From positions 18,793,501 to 18,857,500 of the forward strand of contig NC_088303.1 of the NCBI RefSeq assembly GCF_032854445.1: a DNA stretch of 64,000 nt. The letters run 5' to 3'. A program made the position numbers and the translations under genes. Origin of the DNA: Liolophura sinensis. Taxonomy: Eukaryota > Mollusca > Polyplacophora > Chitonida > Chitonidae. The notes beneath the pieces were generated by a model. That model did no database searches and was not told where the DNA came from. It worked only from the letters and a program-made list of their open reading frames with translations. Positions 26,501-38,138 of the stretch are shown piece after piece (within the stretch, counting starts at the first letter, position 1; each line of letters starts with the position of its first letter).

Positions 26501-27223
26501 ATGCATATGTGTACATCAGATTACAGCTCTCCTAAGTGCATATGATATACCATTATGTCAGAACATGTCTTTATGTAGGTCTCTACTGATCTCAACCACA
26601 TCAACAGCTGGAATCTGGAGCAAAAGTTACAGCTGAAACACTTAGTCATTAATGAAAATAAAAACTAAAAACATGTCTTTTTTTCTAGTCTTGTATAAAA
26701 TATTGGGCATTGTGTTCAACCTAAAGCAAGTTGACCAGCAAAATTGGATCACCATGCACGTTAAGTTGTAGAAATTGGTTTGCTTTAATTATGAAAACTA
26801 CTTCAGTCACAATTCAAATGCTATGCTTGTATATTAATGACAGAATACAGTGCCACGTGTGTTTCATTGATTTGTGGTCATAATTTGTAGGCCTAAACTT
26901 TAAATTACCCAAGTTCCAAATTTTAATTGTGTCTAATTTATCAGTTAGTCTCAACATTCCAAGAATGCCACCTATTCCAGGCTAATTTTAAGGGGAGTGA
27001 AGAACCGAGTAAGTCAAGTCGAATAAATACACACAATCTAGTATACTTACTCGACTGATCCAAGAGGTTCATTTCGGACGCGATTCGTGTTGTCAGCATC
27101 ATGGAGTGCCCCATTTCCGTGGCACAGATTAACCACAGTATTTAGCCACAACACCAGGAATGTCAGCTGTCTTGGCGCATTTCGTAATGTGACCATGTCA
27201 AGTGCGTTCGAGAAGAGATACAT
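14595..27223 (-). CDS. NAGPA: NAGPA: N-acetylglucosamine-1-phosphodiester alpha-N-acetylglucosaminidase
   Basis: This Golgi enzyme removes the covering GlcNAc from GlcNAc-1-phospho-mannose on lysosomal hydrolases, exposing mannose-6-phosphate. Eleven exons join in frame (minus strand order): 27223-27051, 26239-25833, 25246-25153, 24856-24723, 22887-22779, 20087-19959, 18499-18297, 17509-17333, 16543-16421, 15604-15535 and 14880-14595. That gives 634 aa, or 625 aa from the Met at 27196; either start precedes a hydrophobic signal peptide. The catalytic domain has NAGFF, ECLGNVVSDG and the hallmark NLDGGGSATF (about residues 326-335). Cys-rich EGF-like modules follow (exons 7-9), then one membrane span (about 541-565) and a basic then acidic tail ending YDSIPLSDS. 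YDSI fits a YxxPhi sorting motif, as the mammalian tail also has. The protein is longer than the human one (515 aa). Introns 4, 5 and 6 each hold an array made of the preceding exon end plus donor. Confidence 0.93.
17583..17690 (-). mobile_element. SINE family A, truncated
   Basis: The reverse-oriented 3' part only (TCAAGAATATTTCACTGATG, then CCAGCATTGTAGTGGGAG). It is in NAGPA intron 7. Confidence 0.65.
18665..19995 (-). repeat. 46-bp array of NAGPA exon 6 end plus donor, about 28 copies
   Basis: Read on the minus strand, each unit is 35 nt of exon 6 end (AATGGAACCCTAGCTAACTA then CCCCACAGACACCTG, coding NGTLANYPTD) followed by 11 nt of intron start (GTAAGTGTGAG). The authentic exon end is the first unit (it ends at 19959). 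Copies run to about 18665, just before exon 7. Most keep a perfect GTAAGT. Several nearby units show the same small substitutions, which suggests repeated expansion. Using a later donor adds a TAA at once (TGG TAA). Confidence 0.92.
20088..22195. other. NAGPA intron 5, unique part
   Basis: About 2.1 kb with no recognisable exon or mobile element. Two open stretches (20397-20687 plus, 21349-21603 minus) show no protein feature that I recognise. A poly-G tract lies near 21740. Confidence 0.45.
22196..22799 (-). repeat. 28-bp array of NAGPA exon 5 end plus donor, about 21 copies
   Basis: On the minus strand each unit is 20 nt of exon 5 end (GGCCAAACCCACAGTAATGG; the exon itself has GGCAAAACCCACAGTAATGG) followed by the 8-nt donor GTATGTAT. 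The first unit is the authentic end of exon 5 at 22779. The copies are very uniform, with scattered single changes. Read-through from exon 5 meets TAA in the second unit. Confidence 0.92.
23063..23143 (+). mobile_element. SINE family A, 3' fragment
   Basis: A diverged 3' end (CACCATGATGGCTGCAGTGG, then GAGAAATATTCTTGA and a CAAATAAATAAA tail) in NAGPA intron 4. Confidence 0.55.
23165..23235 (+). mobile_element. SINE family B, 3' fragment
   Basis: A short CA run followed by CCTAATGACTCTCCATTGTC and ATATGAATGAAAATTTTTTA matches the 3' end of the element at 45550-45915. Confidence 0.45.
23330..23642 (-). repeat. 22/23-bp nested array in NAGPA intron 4
   Basis: Units read TATCACACAGACACAGCACC plus two or three bases on the plus strand. 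The unit is the intron part of the adjoining 84-bp array, so it looks like a secondary amplification of a piece of the larger repeat. Confidence 0.85.
23643..24775 (-). repeat. 84-bp array of NAGPA exon 4 end plus donor, about 12 copies
   Basis: On the minus strand each unit holds a degenerate copy of the end of exon 4 (authentic: ATATACCTGGAATGTGAAGA then CACAGAGGAAACAG) plus the donor GTAAATACAGG and about 27 nt of intron. Most copies lack a 9-nt piece (AAGACACAG). The most distal copy, at about 23643-23700, retains it. That suggests the first duplication took the full exon end and the deleted form spread later. The exon itself is the first unit (it ends at 24723). Confidence 0.88.
25317..25578 (+). 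mobile_element. tRNA-derived SINE, family A, full length
   Basis: A head with tRNA-like A box (TCCGTGGCTCAGGTAGTTAG) and a weak B box, a body with TACATGGGAAGG and GGCCGTGGGTTTCCCCCGG, and a tail GTATAAGTGAAATATTCTTG ending in a TAAATAAATAAATA run. It is in NAGPA intron 2. Confidence 0.8.
25655..25715 (+). mobile_element. SINE tail fragment, second family
   Basis: The words GATACGGATGAAATATTGCT, GACATGGTGTTAAACCATTG and TCATTCAT match the reverse complement of 7437-7502. Confidence 0.4.
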
Positions 27224-27543
27224 AACAGTGCATGGCTAAAATATATGACGTTCAAAGCGTGTCAAGTCAATAAAACTAGAAAACACTTTCATTATTCCGC
27301 CTGACATTGACACGTCTGTCTTTTCCTTCGAACGCAGAAGATGTACTTCCGGACGTCTGCTACAACTCGGCAACATGAACTGGTTGTCTTCGTTGTAGTT
27401 TTGGATTTGAAGGAGCTTATGCTAAATCCATTGGCTTAAAGAAAGTCTCTCTGTTTTAAGTGTGTTTTTAGCCGCTTAGGTATGTTCCTGTGTGATGTAT
27501 TTGAGTGTTAAGAAAGTGTACAAGGGTTTCCAAGTAAAAGAAA
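27224..27543. promoter_or_regulatory. Bidirectional promoter region, NAGPA / NDUFAF6
   Basis: The start codons of two oppositely transcribed genes are separated by 320 bp, and both first exons are firmly placed. The interval has an ETS/NRF-2-type site (ACTTCCGG at 27345-27352), common in promoters of nuclear mitochondrial genes, and a TGACGTT half-CRE near 27245. No TATA box is convincing. Bidirectional use is inferred from the spacing. Confidence 0.6.
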
Positions 27544-30500
27544 ATGGCGTCAAGTGTACGCAGTGCGTTAGCAAACTTTTCTAACACACACTGTGTGACT
27601 TTATCTGTCAGAGCGTGTGATACAAACTGCAGTCGGAAAAATGTCCACAGGAAATTGCGAGAGTGTTTACTACGTGGACAACAGTGTAGAAGCGTTCACA
27701 GCTCGAAGCAGACTGTTCAAAGCACCTCTGCATATTGTGCAGAGTTAGTGAGGTAAGCATAGATAGGTACGAGTACACGCAGTGATTCATCTTGGACTGG
27801 GACGATGACAGTACTTTACTGGATGCATGTACAGGAATGTACCTTGGTAAACAGACATGCTGATGGAAGTAGAATCAGATGACTCTGTCTATCAGCATAA
27901 GAAGAAGTGCATTACTTCGTCAATTGTTAGCATAGATTATCACAGAAAGACATGACGTATATTAGCTCCACGAGTGAAGCTGACAGCTGATGTAACAATG
28001 TACTAACATAATGAGCAGCTCAGCTTCAACCACTCCTCGGATGAAATCACAGGTATTGGAAGAAGAAAATCTTACTTGTTGACAGAAAACTTTGGAAATG
28101 CGTTAAAACAAGCATTGACATGCTATATTCAAACCAGTCGCAGCATTTCTGTGTCTTAATCATTTTGTAGTTTCCAGTCAATGTAAATCCATGTCTTTTC
28201 ACTGCCAGGGTCTCCATCTCAGGGGAACGAAAGCCGGCATAACCCTGCAGTCTCCAGTAATGTCACATGACACAGGGGAAGTTTATTTTGCACGCAGAAT
28301 GAGACGAAAATGTTCGCAGACTGTTTGGACCGATAGTTTATCTACTATTCAAGTTTTCATGTTCACTGTGTTCTTCAAAACTGTCCAAGTTATCCACAAA
28401 GGTGGATATTTACAATGATAAACCATATAGTGACTTTCATTCAGTTATACACATAGTGTGTCATGATAACTTTTTACAGGTCCTGCTGTGCTTTGAAAAT
28501 CGTGGATTCTATTAAAACTTTACAAAGACATGTAAGTCATATTGATTTTATTGAAGCTGTAAATTTGAATGTATTTTGTTTTTTCAGAAAATATGACTAT
28601 GAAAATTTTCTTGCGACTCTTCTTTACCCAAAGACATACAGGTCAGCAGCTTTTGCAATTAGGTCACTGAATGTAGAAATAGCTCAGGTAAGTGCATATA
28701 TGTGTCTTCTTCTTGTGAAATCTGGCTGAGGTGGGGTGTATTTTGCAGGATTATGAGACTACTAGATAGATCAGATCATGTTGGATTAAATCATTTTACC
28801 CTTGATTAAAAGATTACCAATAAAAGATCCCCAGAAATTTGTCCCTTCTGGAATAGGAATAAAAAAGTTGATGTGCCATCAAAGTTAGATACTGTCGGGA
28901 TGGCTCATAAAGCCCACCATAGTTTTCAAATATCTGAATGCCTTTCAGCACTCTTAAACACTCTTATAGTTTTAAATTGTCTGTATGATGAACCTTACTT
29001 CACATTTTAGCTTTCTTCCTTTAAGCTTGGCACAGGACATTTGTCATTCCTGTGTGGGGTGTCATGTGTGGTGCCTTCTGCCATGTCTGCATGGTAAAAC
29101 TAATGCCAGCATGCTGTTCAAAGGGACACCATTCTAATATGACCAAACTAAAGATAAACGTTACAGTGTATGTTAAACACAAGCAAATAAACAAATTATG
29201 TTGGATTATTTTTAATCAGATTTTAACATGGAAGTAGAACTGAAAGGGAGTCTTTAAATAATGCATGTATTATATACATGTTTTACTATTAAACGATGTT
29301 TATTGTTTAAGGTACGAGATGTTATAACAGATAAAAACATTGGTGTCATGAGAATGCAGTTCTGGAAAGAAGCTATTGATTCTATTTACCAGGTAATGTT
29401 TTCTAAATAATTGTCAGAGTTCTGTCAAGTTGACTCAGGCTTAAAATACATGTGTAAATGGGGGACCATTAGCCTTAACAGCTGAATAGTTCAAGTTCTG
29501 GTTGGTTGGCTTGCTTGCTGCTCATCAGACCTTTGATGAGTTAAGGTATGTGACTAAATCTAGCAAGCTCTCTCACTGCTTTGGCTTTCTTGAAGTCATG
29601 AGGTTTGTCTGGTAGTTGATCACTGCCCTGTCATGACTGTACTGCATGCACTTCTGATTGCCATCACATAGGTTAAAATGTTTTTGAGTACAGCATTATT
29701 AGCGGCAATCAAATAAATATATGTGTATTTATCCTCTATTGTCTTTTTTAATCTTTTTTCAGGGAACACCAAGGCAAACTCCTGTGTGTATAGAAATGGC
29801 TAAGGTAAACAAATATCTTTGACATGTGTGTAACATCTCTTCAATTATTAAACACAATTTTAATTATTTAATATCAGAAGCACTGAACACTACAGCCACT
29901 TCTGTTAAATTACAGGAACTTCTTTGCATTTATGCATCTCCAAAGTTTGTATTTGAAAGAAATAAATAAAACATGAACTTCCTCTGAATAAGTGAGAAAT
30001 ATAGGAGATAAGTGCTGACATTAGCTTGACCTAGACATTCCATCTCGGCTTACGTACATGCACATGTATATGTAGTAGCTCCAGCCTCAACTCTCCTCAC
30101 CATTTGTGTACTCTTTAGAAATAGAAATAATGAGATGTTTTAGGAGGAATTGTTTTGATTGTTTATTTATTTATTTGATACAAGAATATTTCGCTTATGC
30201 GAAGGCGACCAGCATTATGGTGGGAGAAAACCGGGCAGAGCCCGGTTAAAGCCCACAACCATCCGCAGATTGCTGGCAGACCTTCCCATGTAGGGGCCAG
30301 AAAAGAAGCCAGCTGAGCTAGACTTGAACTCACAGTGACCACACTGGTGAGAGACTCTTGGGTCATTACACTGTGTTAGCGCGATTACCAACTAAGCCAC
30401 GGAGGCATTGTGTTTGAGGTACGCTGAAAGATTGAACTACATGTATACTTATAGAAACTATTTCCCTACCACCTGTGATATAGCAAGTTGTTTCAGTTCT

Positions 30501-33500
30501 GGCTTTACTTGAGACTTTCATTTTAATTTTTGTGTCATCTTGAATTTCCATCAGGCTGTTGAAGATCACAAGCTTTCCAAACAGTGGATAACTCGTCTGA
30601 TTGAGAGCAGAGTGAGTATAATTATCTTCACTTATTTAGCTTGGATAGTAAATTTGTTCCAGTGGATTCCCGATCTCTCACTGCTTGTGGTGCATGGTGT
30701 TACAGTAAGTGGTTCAGGATACCGATAATGCTGTTTGCGTAGTCTAATATTTGTTGAAAACCACCCTTATGGTCTAGTGGGAAACTTACAGTCACTTGCC
30801 AAATGTTGGTGGTTTTATTGCACCATGCAGGAACACTGGTATTTTCCACCCATAAAACTGACAGCTTCTTCTTGAGTATGACTTTTAAACAACTATCAAA
30901 TCAAAACAATATAACACACTGAGCTGAAAAAGATAATGGTTGAACTGCATGTGTGTACATGTATGTAACCAGGTTGTTGCAATCGAGTGAACCTGATCGA
31001 GGCTTAATTCATGTAAACATGCAACAACTGGAACATGCAGTTACAATGCATATACGTTATGAAGATTGAAGCAGACTTAATTTGAAAGCTTAGAAAACAA
31101 CATTAACGACATTTTTGAAGTTCATGAATGTAGCTGTTGTTGTCCTATTCTTGCTGAGGATATATGGTTTATAACATTATATCGTTATACATGTATATCA
31201 AGTATATGACTCTCCATAATAACGTGTATCTGTATGAGTCTTATTATATTATTTGTAAATAATTTTTGATTACTGGTATATGATGTTTATAAAAAAATCA
31301 TGAATAAATTTGTACCAGTATTTGTTTGTTTGTTTGCTTTTTATGGACAGAGAGCAAAAAACTTATATTAATGGTGCACTGAATCTTAAACGTTATACAG
31401 GCATGTTTATATTATAAGTGTAGTATGATTAATTTATAGTTTCAGATTTATTTGTAAAATTAAGCTTTTAATGTGGTTAAATAGCTGAATTCTCAATTAT
31501 GCTGTGTGGTGTTTTGGTCTTTGAGTATGTTTGTCATTCTTTTATTGCAATTGTTCACATCTGGATCTGTATTCGATTGGAAATGAAAGCTTTCCTGTAA
31601 ATATTCCTGTATGGTTTGTGAAGACAGAGAATCTATCAGATGCACCATTCAGAAACAAGGAACACATGGAGGCTTACTGCGAAAATACTGTCTCATCAGT
31701 CCTGTATCTCCTTCTTCAGGCAGCAGGTATATGCACAGTGTATGCTTTATAGAGGCTTGTCTGATTTATAAAGGACGGAGAAAAAAAGGAATTCTGAGAA
31801 TTTTAAGTAAACTGTATGTGTGTCTACCAAGCTGCCAGAGAGTACATTTCAGAATATGCAGTGTGTGTCATCATGCAGTCACTTGGTAGGACAATGTTTA
31901 GGGGTTTTGTGACATTTATGGTTAGATGTCAGCAATAAATGTTGTATTGACTTCCTAAAGTGTGCAGTAATTCAATCCACCATTGTGGAAGGAACAACAA
32001 AAAAATGATTTCTGTGACCCAATCTGTCAGTCTGAAATTGACACCCTATATACTGGCCATGTTTTAGAAAAAGTAACATCATTGTATCTGATGTTAAATC
32101 ACTTCTATAACACCTCCTCTGAAACGCAAACTCTGTAGCGCTGTTCACTTCATAGTTACATCGAATACCAGTAAACCTTAACGTATTATGAACTGAAAAT
32201 ATCTCTTATCTACTTAGCAGCACTCTTCACTAAACACTCAGTGTTAGGACCTTTCATGGCTTTTAATTCAGTTAAAGTCACTCATCCTCTGATCACTGTG
32301 GGCTCCACACTAGTTTTGACTCTATGTCTTTAATGGAGGAAGTTTGTTACATACGTTGTACTCTCTGTGCTATGTCTGGTTTAATCCACCTATGAACCTT
32401 ACCACTGTATTATGAGTGAAATATTCCTGAGATTATTGTTTTAAAACTTAGCAGATTATAAAATTATAATCAAAGGTTTCTTGTTAAAAATACTTCTATT
32501 AACACATACGTGTATATTTTGTACATAATTTTGTTTCCTATTAGAACTGACTGTCTCCTATTAGAATGATTATTTCAAATATTTAATGTGAAGTTTCTTA
32601 AATTAAAAATTCTTAAGTGTGTATGATGTACCAAAAATAGTCAATTTTCTTAAAAACTTCAGGTGTAAAGAGCATCCATGCAGACCATGCAGCCAGCCAT
32701 ATAGGTAAAGCCCATGGCATAGTGACACTGTTGAGAGCCACACCCTTTAATGCCAATAGAGAGAGGGTCTACCTACCTACAGATGTTCTTCTACAGGTAA
32801 GTTAATATAGCTTTGCCTTACTGAAATCACAATCTCAAAACGTACATGAAAGTGGGGTTTTCCAGGCATCATGCGTTTTCATGTGTTTTCTGTGTAGTGT
32901 TTATCCATATCTCTAATCTCCTTTGTCTGTAAATATGATGACTAAGTTGTACATTTTTCTTGATTCTGAGAGTTCTGTTATTCAAATAGAAGGGTGTTTT
33001 GATGTTTTGTTGGAAGGTAGTATGATATCTTACAGGGAAAATGTAAGTTTCAGCAGTCAAAGATACAGTATTCTGTTTGCCTCTATTTATAAAGCATGAA
33101 CTTTTTGGAGCAAATTTTAGGTCATTTACTATAAATGTAACTTGTAGATTGGAGCTAGTGTTTCAATTCACATTTGTCAAATTTTAATGCATGTATTTTT
33201 TTAGATATCTTTCAGTGGATATCATAATTGTAACTATATCTCTTCTTTTTTGTAACCTGAGTTTGCATGGGTACTTTCTGTAATTATTTCTTTTTTTTTA
33301 TGTTTGCATTATTTTCTATGAAAATACTTTCTTTTCCGTACATCAACAGCATTGTGTGTCTCAGCAGTCGTTTGTGCGAGGTTTGAAAGATCAGCCTGTG
33401 AGGGATGTGGTGTTTGATATCGCCAGCATAGCTAATCGTCATTTAGAAACTGTGAGTGTAACAGAGAAAATATTAAAGTATGAAACATGAGATTGACACT

Positions 33501-35278
33501 GTAATAGCTCTACAGTTGGTTTGGAATGTAACATCTCATTAATAAGTATCAGACAAACAATATTTAATGATTATTACAAATAAATGAAGTATGAATGATG
33601 TACTTTTGATGATTTATTGTGTTTACATATTTGTCTTGTTAACAGTTGTTTGTTAATAAGAGAAATCATCTATAAATATGTACACCAGACTTTCAAATTT
33701 GAAAACTGGACAAAGAGGTGGGTTTTTTTTTTTTATTAAAGCAGTTGAGATGCTGGTGACCTTGAATTGTCACAAACAAGAGGGGCTGGTTCAGTCCAGT
33801 CTTAGACATGTTAGATAGGGGATTTTTATAATTTCCATCCTCTCATAATGCCTTGGCCATCGGGCAACAGTAATAGCAGTTGGATGACTTTTTTATAGGG
33901 GGTTCCTTAAAATACATGAATTTTGTTAAAAAGCACTTTCTCCCATTCACTACCAATCTTGATGTACATCAAGCTTGCTTTGCTGACAAAAAACAAAAGA
34001 AAGTTCGCCATGGTTTCACCAAAAGACTATCCGGTATTTAAACTCGGGTACTTTTAGCTTAATAGTGAAATTTTTCAGAATGAAGCTGTATAAATAATAC
34101 AGCCATACATATAGTTTGTCGGCAATAATTCATGTAGAATAATTCTCATGGTCATTAGTATGGGAATAAATACCTTCAGTTGACACCATGTGCTGATTTA
34201 ATCCCTTATTATTGTAATACATTTACTCACATATTGTATTGCAGGCTAGATCGTTTAAGACTGATGTACCGAGGGAAGCTTTGCCAGTGTTTTACAATAC
34301 AGTAAGTACATGTATATTGAGTCACATTTTTACCCTGGATGGGAATTCGGACTAATCAAGAAAATTGTACTTGGCAGATTCTAATTGTGTTCTGCATATT
34401 TTATTGAATACATATCTTAAAAAATGATTTTTATTTGTCATCGTTGCCCTCAGTTTTATTTATTCATTTATTTATTTCATTGGTGTTTTACGCTATACTC
34501 AAGAATATTTCACTTACACTACGGCGGCCAGCATTATGGCGGGAGGAAACCAGACAGAACGTACCATGTCCCCCTCAGTTTTACATAGATTATTTGAAAT
34601 AGTGATAATTCTTCAAAGAAATTAACAGTTTCACTGATAGCCGTCTGAGATATTTAGTTGAAATTTGACACATATATGTTTAGTAAACTGTAATACTGGA
34701 GACCTTCGAGTTCAATGATTATTTATGAATTTTTGAAGGAAATATGGTGAATATATTGACATGTTAAGGTTTGATGATGATTTATGAATTTATTGTTGAT
34801 TTGTACTGTTTTCATTTTATTAAGAATTTCTCGCGATATTTCACAAAATATGTTGCAAAGATGTCCTCACTTTTTATTGCTTCTCCTTATTTTGATACGT
34901 ATCTTTGCAAGTTTGGTAGCCATCTTTATCATTATATTGCACACAACAAGATCAAATTTTCCTGTTATAAAGCTCTGAGAACCAATAAGGACTATGTATT
35001 GTGCAGCTATGTTTTCTGCTTTCCTTTTATTACTTGACCTGAAAATAGGACAAGAGGGTCATATGATCTGTGCGTGAAATACTTTATATTACTTGTGTGT
35101 CCAAGAATTTTCATAAAGATCTGCCCATGTACCCTATCTGTGTTAATAGGTGATGTGTGACCGGTATTTGAAGATGATCCAGGCGGTAGATTTTGATGTG
35201 TTTCACCCAAGCCTTCAGCAGAGGAATCATCTTCTGCCTCTTCATTTATGGATGAGGAAACTTAAACGGACATACTGA
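27544..35278 (+). CDS. NDUFAF6: NDUFAF6-like complex I assembly factor (phytoene/squalene synthase fold)
   Basis: Ten exons join in frame to 337 aa: 27544-27752, 28588-28687, 29312-29392, 29763-29804, 30555-30611, 31624-31726, 32663-32796, 33350-33451, 34245-34301 and 35150-35278. The N-terminus ([20 protein letters not shown] and on) is rich in Arg and Ser with few acids, as expected for a mitochondrial presequence. Then come [59 protein letters not shown] and a C-terminal [19 protein letters not shown]. All are conserved blocks of NDUFAF6, a mitochondrial protein needed for early complex I assembly. The usual Asp-rich catalytic motifs of prenyl synthases are not obvious. The exon 6 acceptor is ambiguous (31624, or 31628 with a shifted exon 5 donor). 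The length is close to the human protein (333 aa). Confidence 0.93.
30158..30406 (-). mobile_element. tRNA-derived SINE, family A, full length
   Basis: Reverse-oriented, from a TTTATTTATTTATTTGA tail complement on the left to GCCACGGAGGC at the right. It is in intron 4 of the NDUFAF6-like gene. Confidence 0.8.
34455..34562 (-). mobile_element. SINE family A, truncated
   Basis: The reverse-oriented 3' half: TTTATTTCATTGGTGTTTTA, then TCAAGAATATTTCACTTACA and GGCGGCCAGCATTATGG. It is in intron 9 of the NDUFAF6-like gene. Confidence 0.7.
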
Positions 35279-35787
35279 TACAGTTGTGCAATACCTGCTT
35301 TTGTGTGTTTATTTGTAATCCTCATACAATACATAAAATGAATGTTTTCTACTATGCAAGTCTTATGGCATTATTGGAGTTCTCCAGGATGAATATTTGA
35401 TTGGCTCTTTCGTTTGAGTGTTGACCGAAGTGGAACAAAAGTTGGATTTTACATGAAAGTGGCTAGATTGATTGGTTGTCGATTCAACGTTTTTGTAAAC
35501 TCAGTTTAAATTTTAAAAACATGACAACTTTTAATTGAACCTTGGGGTGGAAGTATTGTATGCTATTTTGCATGCATATGAATTTACATATTTATAATGC
35601 TGTTCTCACTTGGGAAATAACCAAGATGAAGACCTCTAGATCAATACCTTCCCCTTCCTCCTCCTTAAAACTAATTTTCCACGGATACAATTGCATTGGA
35701 CAGATCATTGAAAAGGATGTGTTAGGAAGTGAGTACGACAGTAGATGAATCCATGACAAAACTTACCAAATCGTGGACAAGCATTTT

Positions 35788-35910
35788 ATGACCAATAGCA
35801 ATCATTCTGTAACCAGTGGTAATAATTCATTGACCATTGGTAATCATTCCTTGACCAATGGCAAGCATTTCTTGACCAATGGCAGTCATCGCTTGACTAA
35901 TGACACAGAG
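35788..35910. repeat. 20/21-bp tandem repeat, about 6 copies
   Basis: Units vary around TTGACCAATGGCAATCATTC. It lies about 0.5 kb behind the NDUFAF6-like stop codon and may be in its 3' untranslated region. Confidence 0.75.
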
Positions 35911-36296
35911 GTTTTCCATTTTCAGAGGTGACGTTGTGTTTCTGTTACGGCAACCATAGGAGGTCTCACTCATTATAGACTTTACTCCTACAATTTTGTC
36001 AGTGTGAACTTCTTGAGTTTCTATTTGAAGTCATATATTTCCCAACAGCAACATCATAAATATCAATTTTTTTTTTTTCATAACTAAGCATACATGTACA
36101 AAACCAGCTTTCATTGTGAAACATGCATTAAACAAGTGTGAAGTTATTCAGTTTATTGAGTAACGAACTATATAGCACGAACTAATAATATAAAGAAATG
36201 CTGGTGGTAATAAAATATTTAATATGCAGCAGAAAAGTAACAAACTTAGAAAACTTAGGACATCGTGATTGATAATACTTTGGATAAATTCTGTAT

Positions 36297-36310
36297 AATA
36301 AACGAATAAA
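36297..36310 (+). other. Candidate polyadenylation signals for the NDUFAF6-like gene
   Basis: Two overlapping-style AATAAA signals (36297-36302 and 36305-36310) lie about 1 kb after the stop codon. No canonical signal lies nearer, so the 3' untranslated region may be about 1 kb long. Confidence 0.4.
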
Positions 36311-38138
36311 AAGTCAGAATGCTTTCATTCAGTGCCAAAAAAAGTGTGCGTTTTTATTAAAATTTACATGGGGAGTAAAAAAGGTGGGGTGGGGGAGGGG
36401 GTAACTTTAATCAGTATCTTCAAAAGGCCATCACATCCCTAACTGTTCTCCACAGAGTATTTATGTCTATGAAATAAGATTTATCCGTTATACAACAGTC
36501 TTTGGAGAACATCTAATAGACAGACCTATCATAATATATCACATAAATATACATTGTATAACAGTAGGACTAAACATAATACTTAACATTTAAATATCTC
36601 GATCGGGGCAATTAATTTGCGTCAAGTCATTCACAGAATAAAGTGATGTAGAAGTGCAGAAGTAAATTCTTCGCAATACATGGTAAGTATATATTCAGAC
36701 GAGAAATAAACATGAATAAGGCCCATGAAGTAGGTTACTTGTAGTTAAATACATATATGTATATTAATATTTTTACTAAAAAAAAGGGTTAGCAAAGTTA
36801 GGATTAGGATTTTTTAAAATGTAGGAGGAAAAATTATATTTGACATGTATCAAGCTTCAACGTGAGCAGTGCAACAATAGGAATACTTTGATGTACAGGT
36901 ATATATATGTCTCATCCACAGTTTGAGTGCATATAATACAAGCTTAGTAGAAACCATGAACATCACATGTGCATTGCTTAATTTATTATTTTTATTGCTT
37001 AAACTTACCAGATTTTCTGGTAAGAATTCTCTGGATTAGGATTAACAACACATGAAAATTTCCATATTGCATGTCCTTCATCGATGGAAACAGAAACTCC
37101 ACGCCTTCTTTTTACTATAAAGACAGTGCAGGGGGAATATAACACCAGATCGACGACGACAGTGCAATCGCAGGCATTAGGTCACATATAACCATTAAAA
37201 TCCAGTTTCTTGTCTGTTTGCCTCCGTTAAGTTTATTCTCACTGTTCACTTAAATTCTTAAAGAACAGCGACTTACACACCCCATAACATCATGGCTTAA
37301 GCAGGAAATGTTTGTCACACTGACTTCAGTACATGTAGTTTAGACCTGACTGGTACAGAATTACTAAAATGCTTTGTTGTCATCACATTTAATAAGCAAG
37401 TAGCGTGAAAACAATGCAAAGGGAAGCCTCCTATCTTGAGGAAAAGAGAGAAAGAAACCTGAGTTGAAAAACCTGAGTAGCTGCAATGTACACATTGAAG
37501 GGAAGTTACCTGAGTAACAATTCTGCTCATCCGAACAAAAAAGGTTGACCGCAGCTTTCGTCGAGTCCAGTTTAGTATTACAGTACTCTTATTATCCCCC
37601 AAAGTAGGGTCACTCTTTGGTGACGTCAGCATTCCATTCTTCAAGTTCAAAATGCGAACACTGATGAATTCACATGCGATGGTCAACGTCGTAGGCAAGA
37701 AAATGCTCAGTCCGTTACGTTTTGTGGATTTTTACAGTCTTGCCGACTTTTGAATCTTTGGCTTGTGCATAAAACGAAATGGTCCTGTGTAATTGGGCGT
37801 TCCCACTTCAAGTAGGTATGGGAAACCCTATCCAAAACACTAAAGGCTTGGAAGTTCTTCCTCGATTTGGTATGAAGCACTTTGATGGCACTTTTCCAGA
37901 GCAAGTCATTCTGTTAAATCCCATTGGTACATGTGAGACTGCATCCAAACCATTCAGCTCAACATTATTTGGAAAAAGGTATGGGAATGGTAATTTTGAA
38001 AGTTTACTGAAAATGGTCGATCTCCGGGCTTAATAAATGTTTGATAACCAAATATATGCATGTCTTCTACAATGTAATATGTTGCAACTGTTAAAAATCA
38101 AACACTTGACATGTGACTCCGGACAAAGGCTGGTTTAT
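36311..38138. other. Spacer between convergent genes
   Basis: No coding exon is recognised. Open stretches at 37315-37904 (minus) and 37779-38033 (plus) show no known feature. The right part may be the 3' untranslated region of the minus-strand CUB-LDLa gene, since AATAAA complements occur near 36982-36995. Confidence 0.4.
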
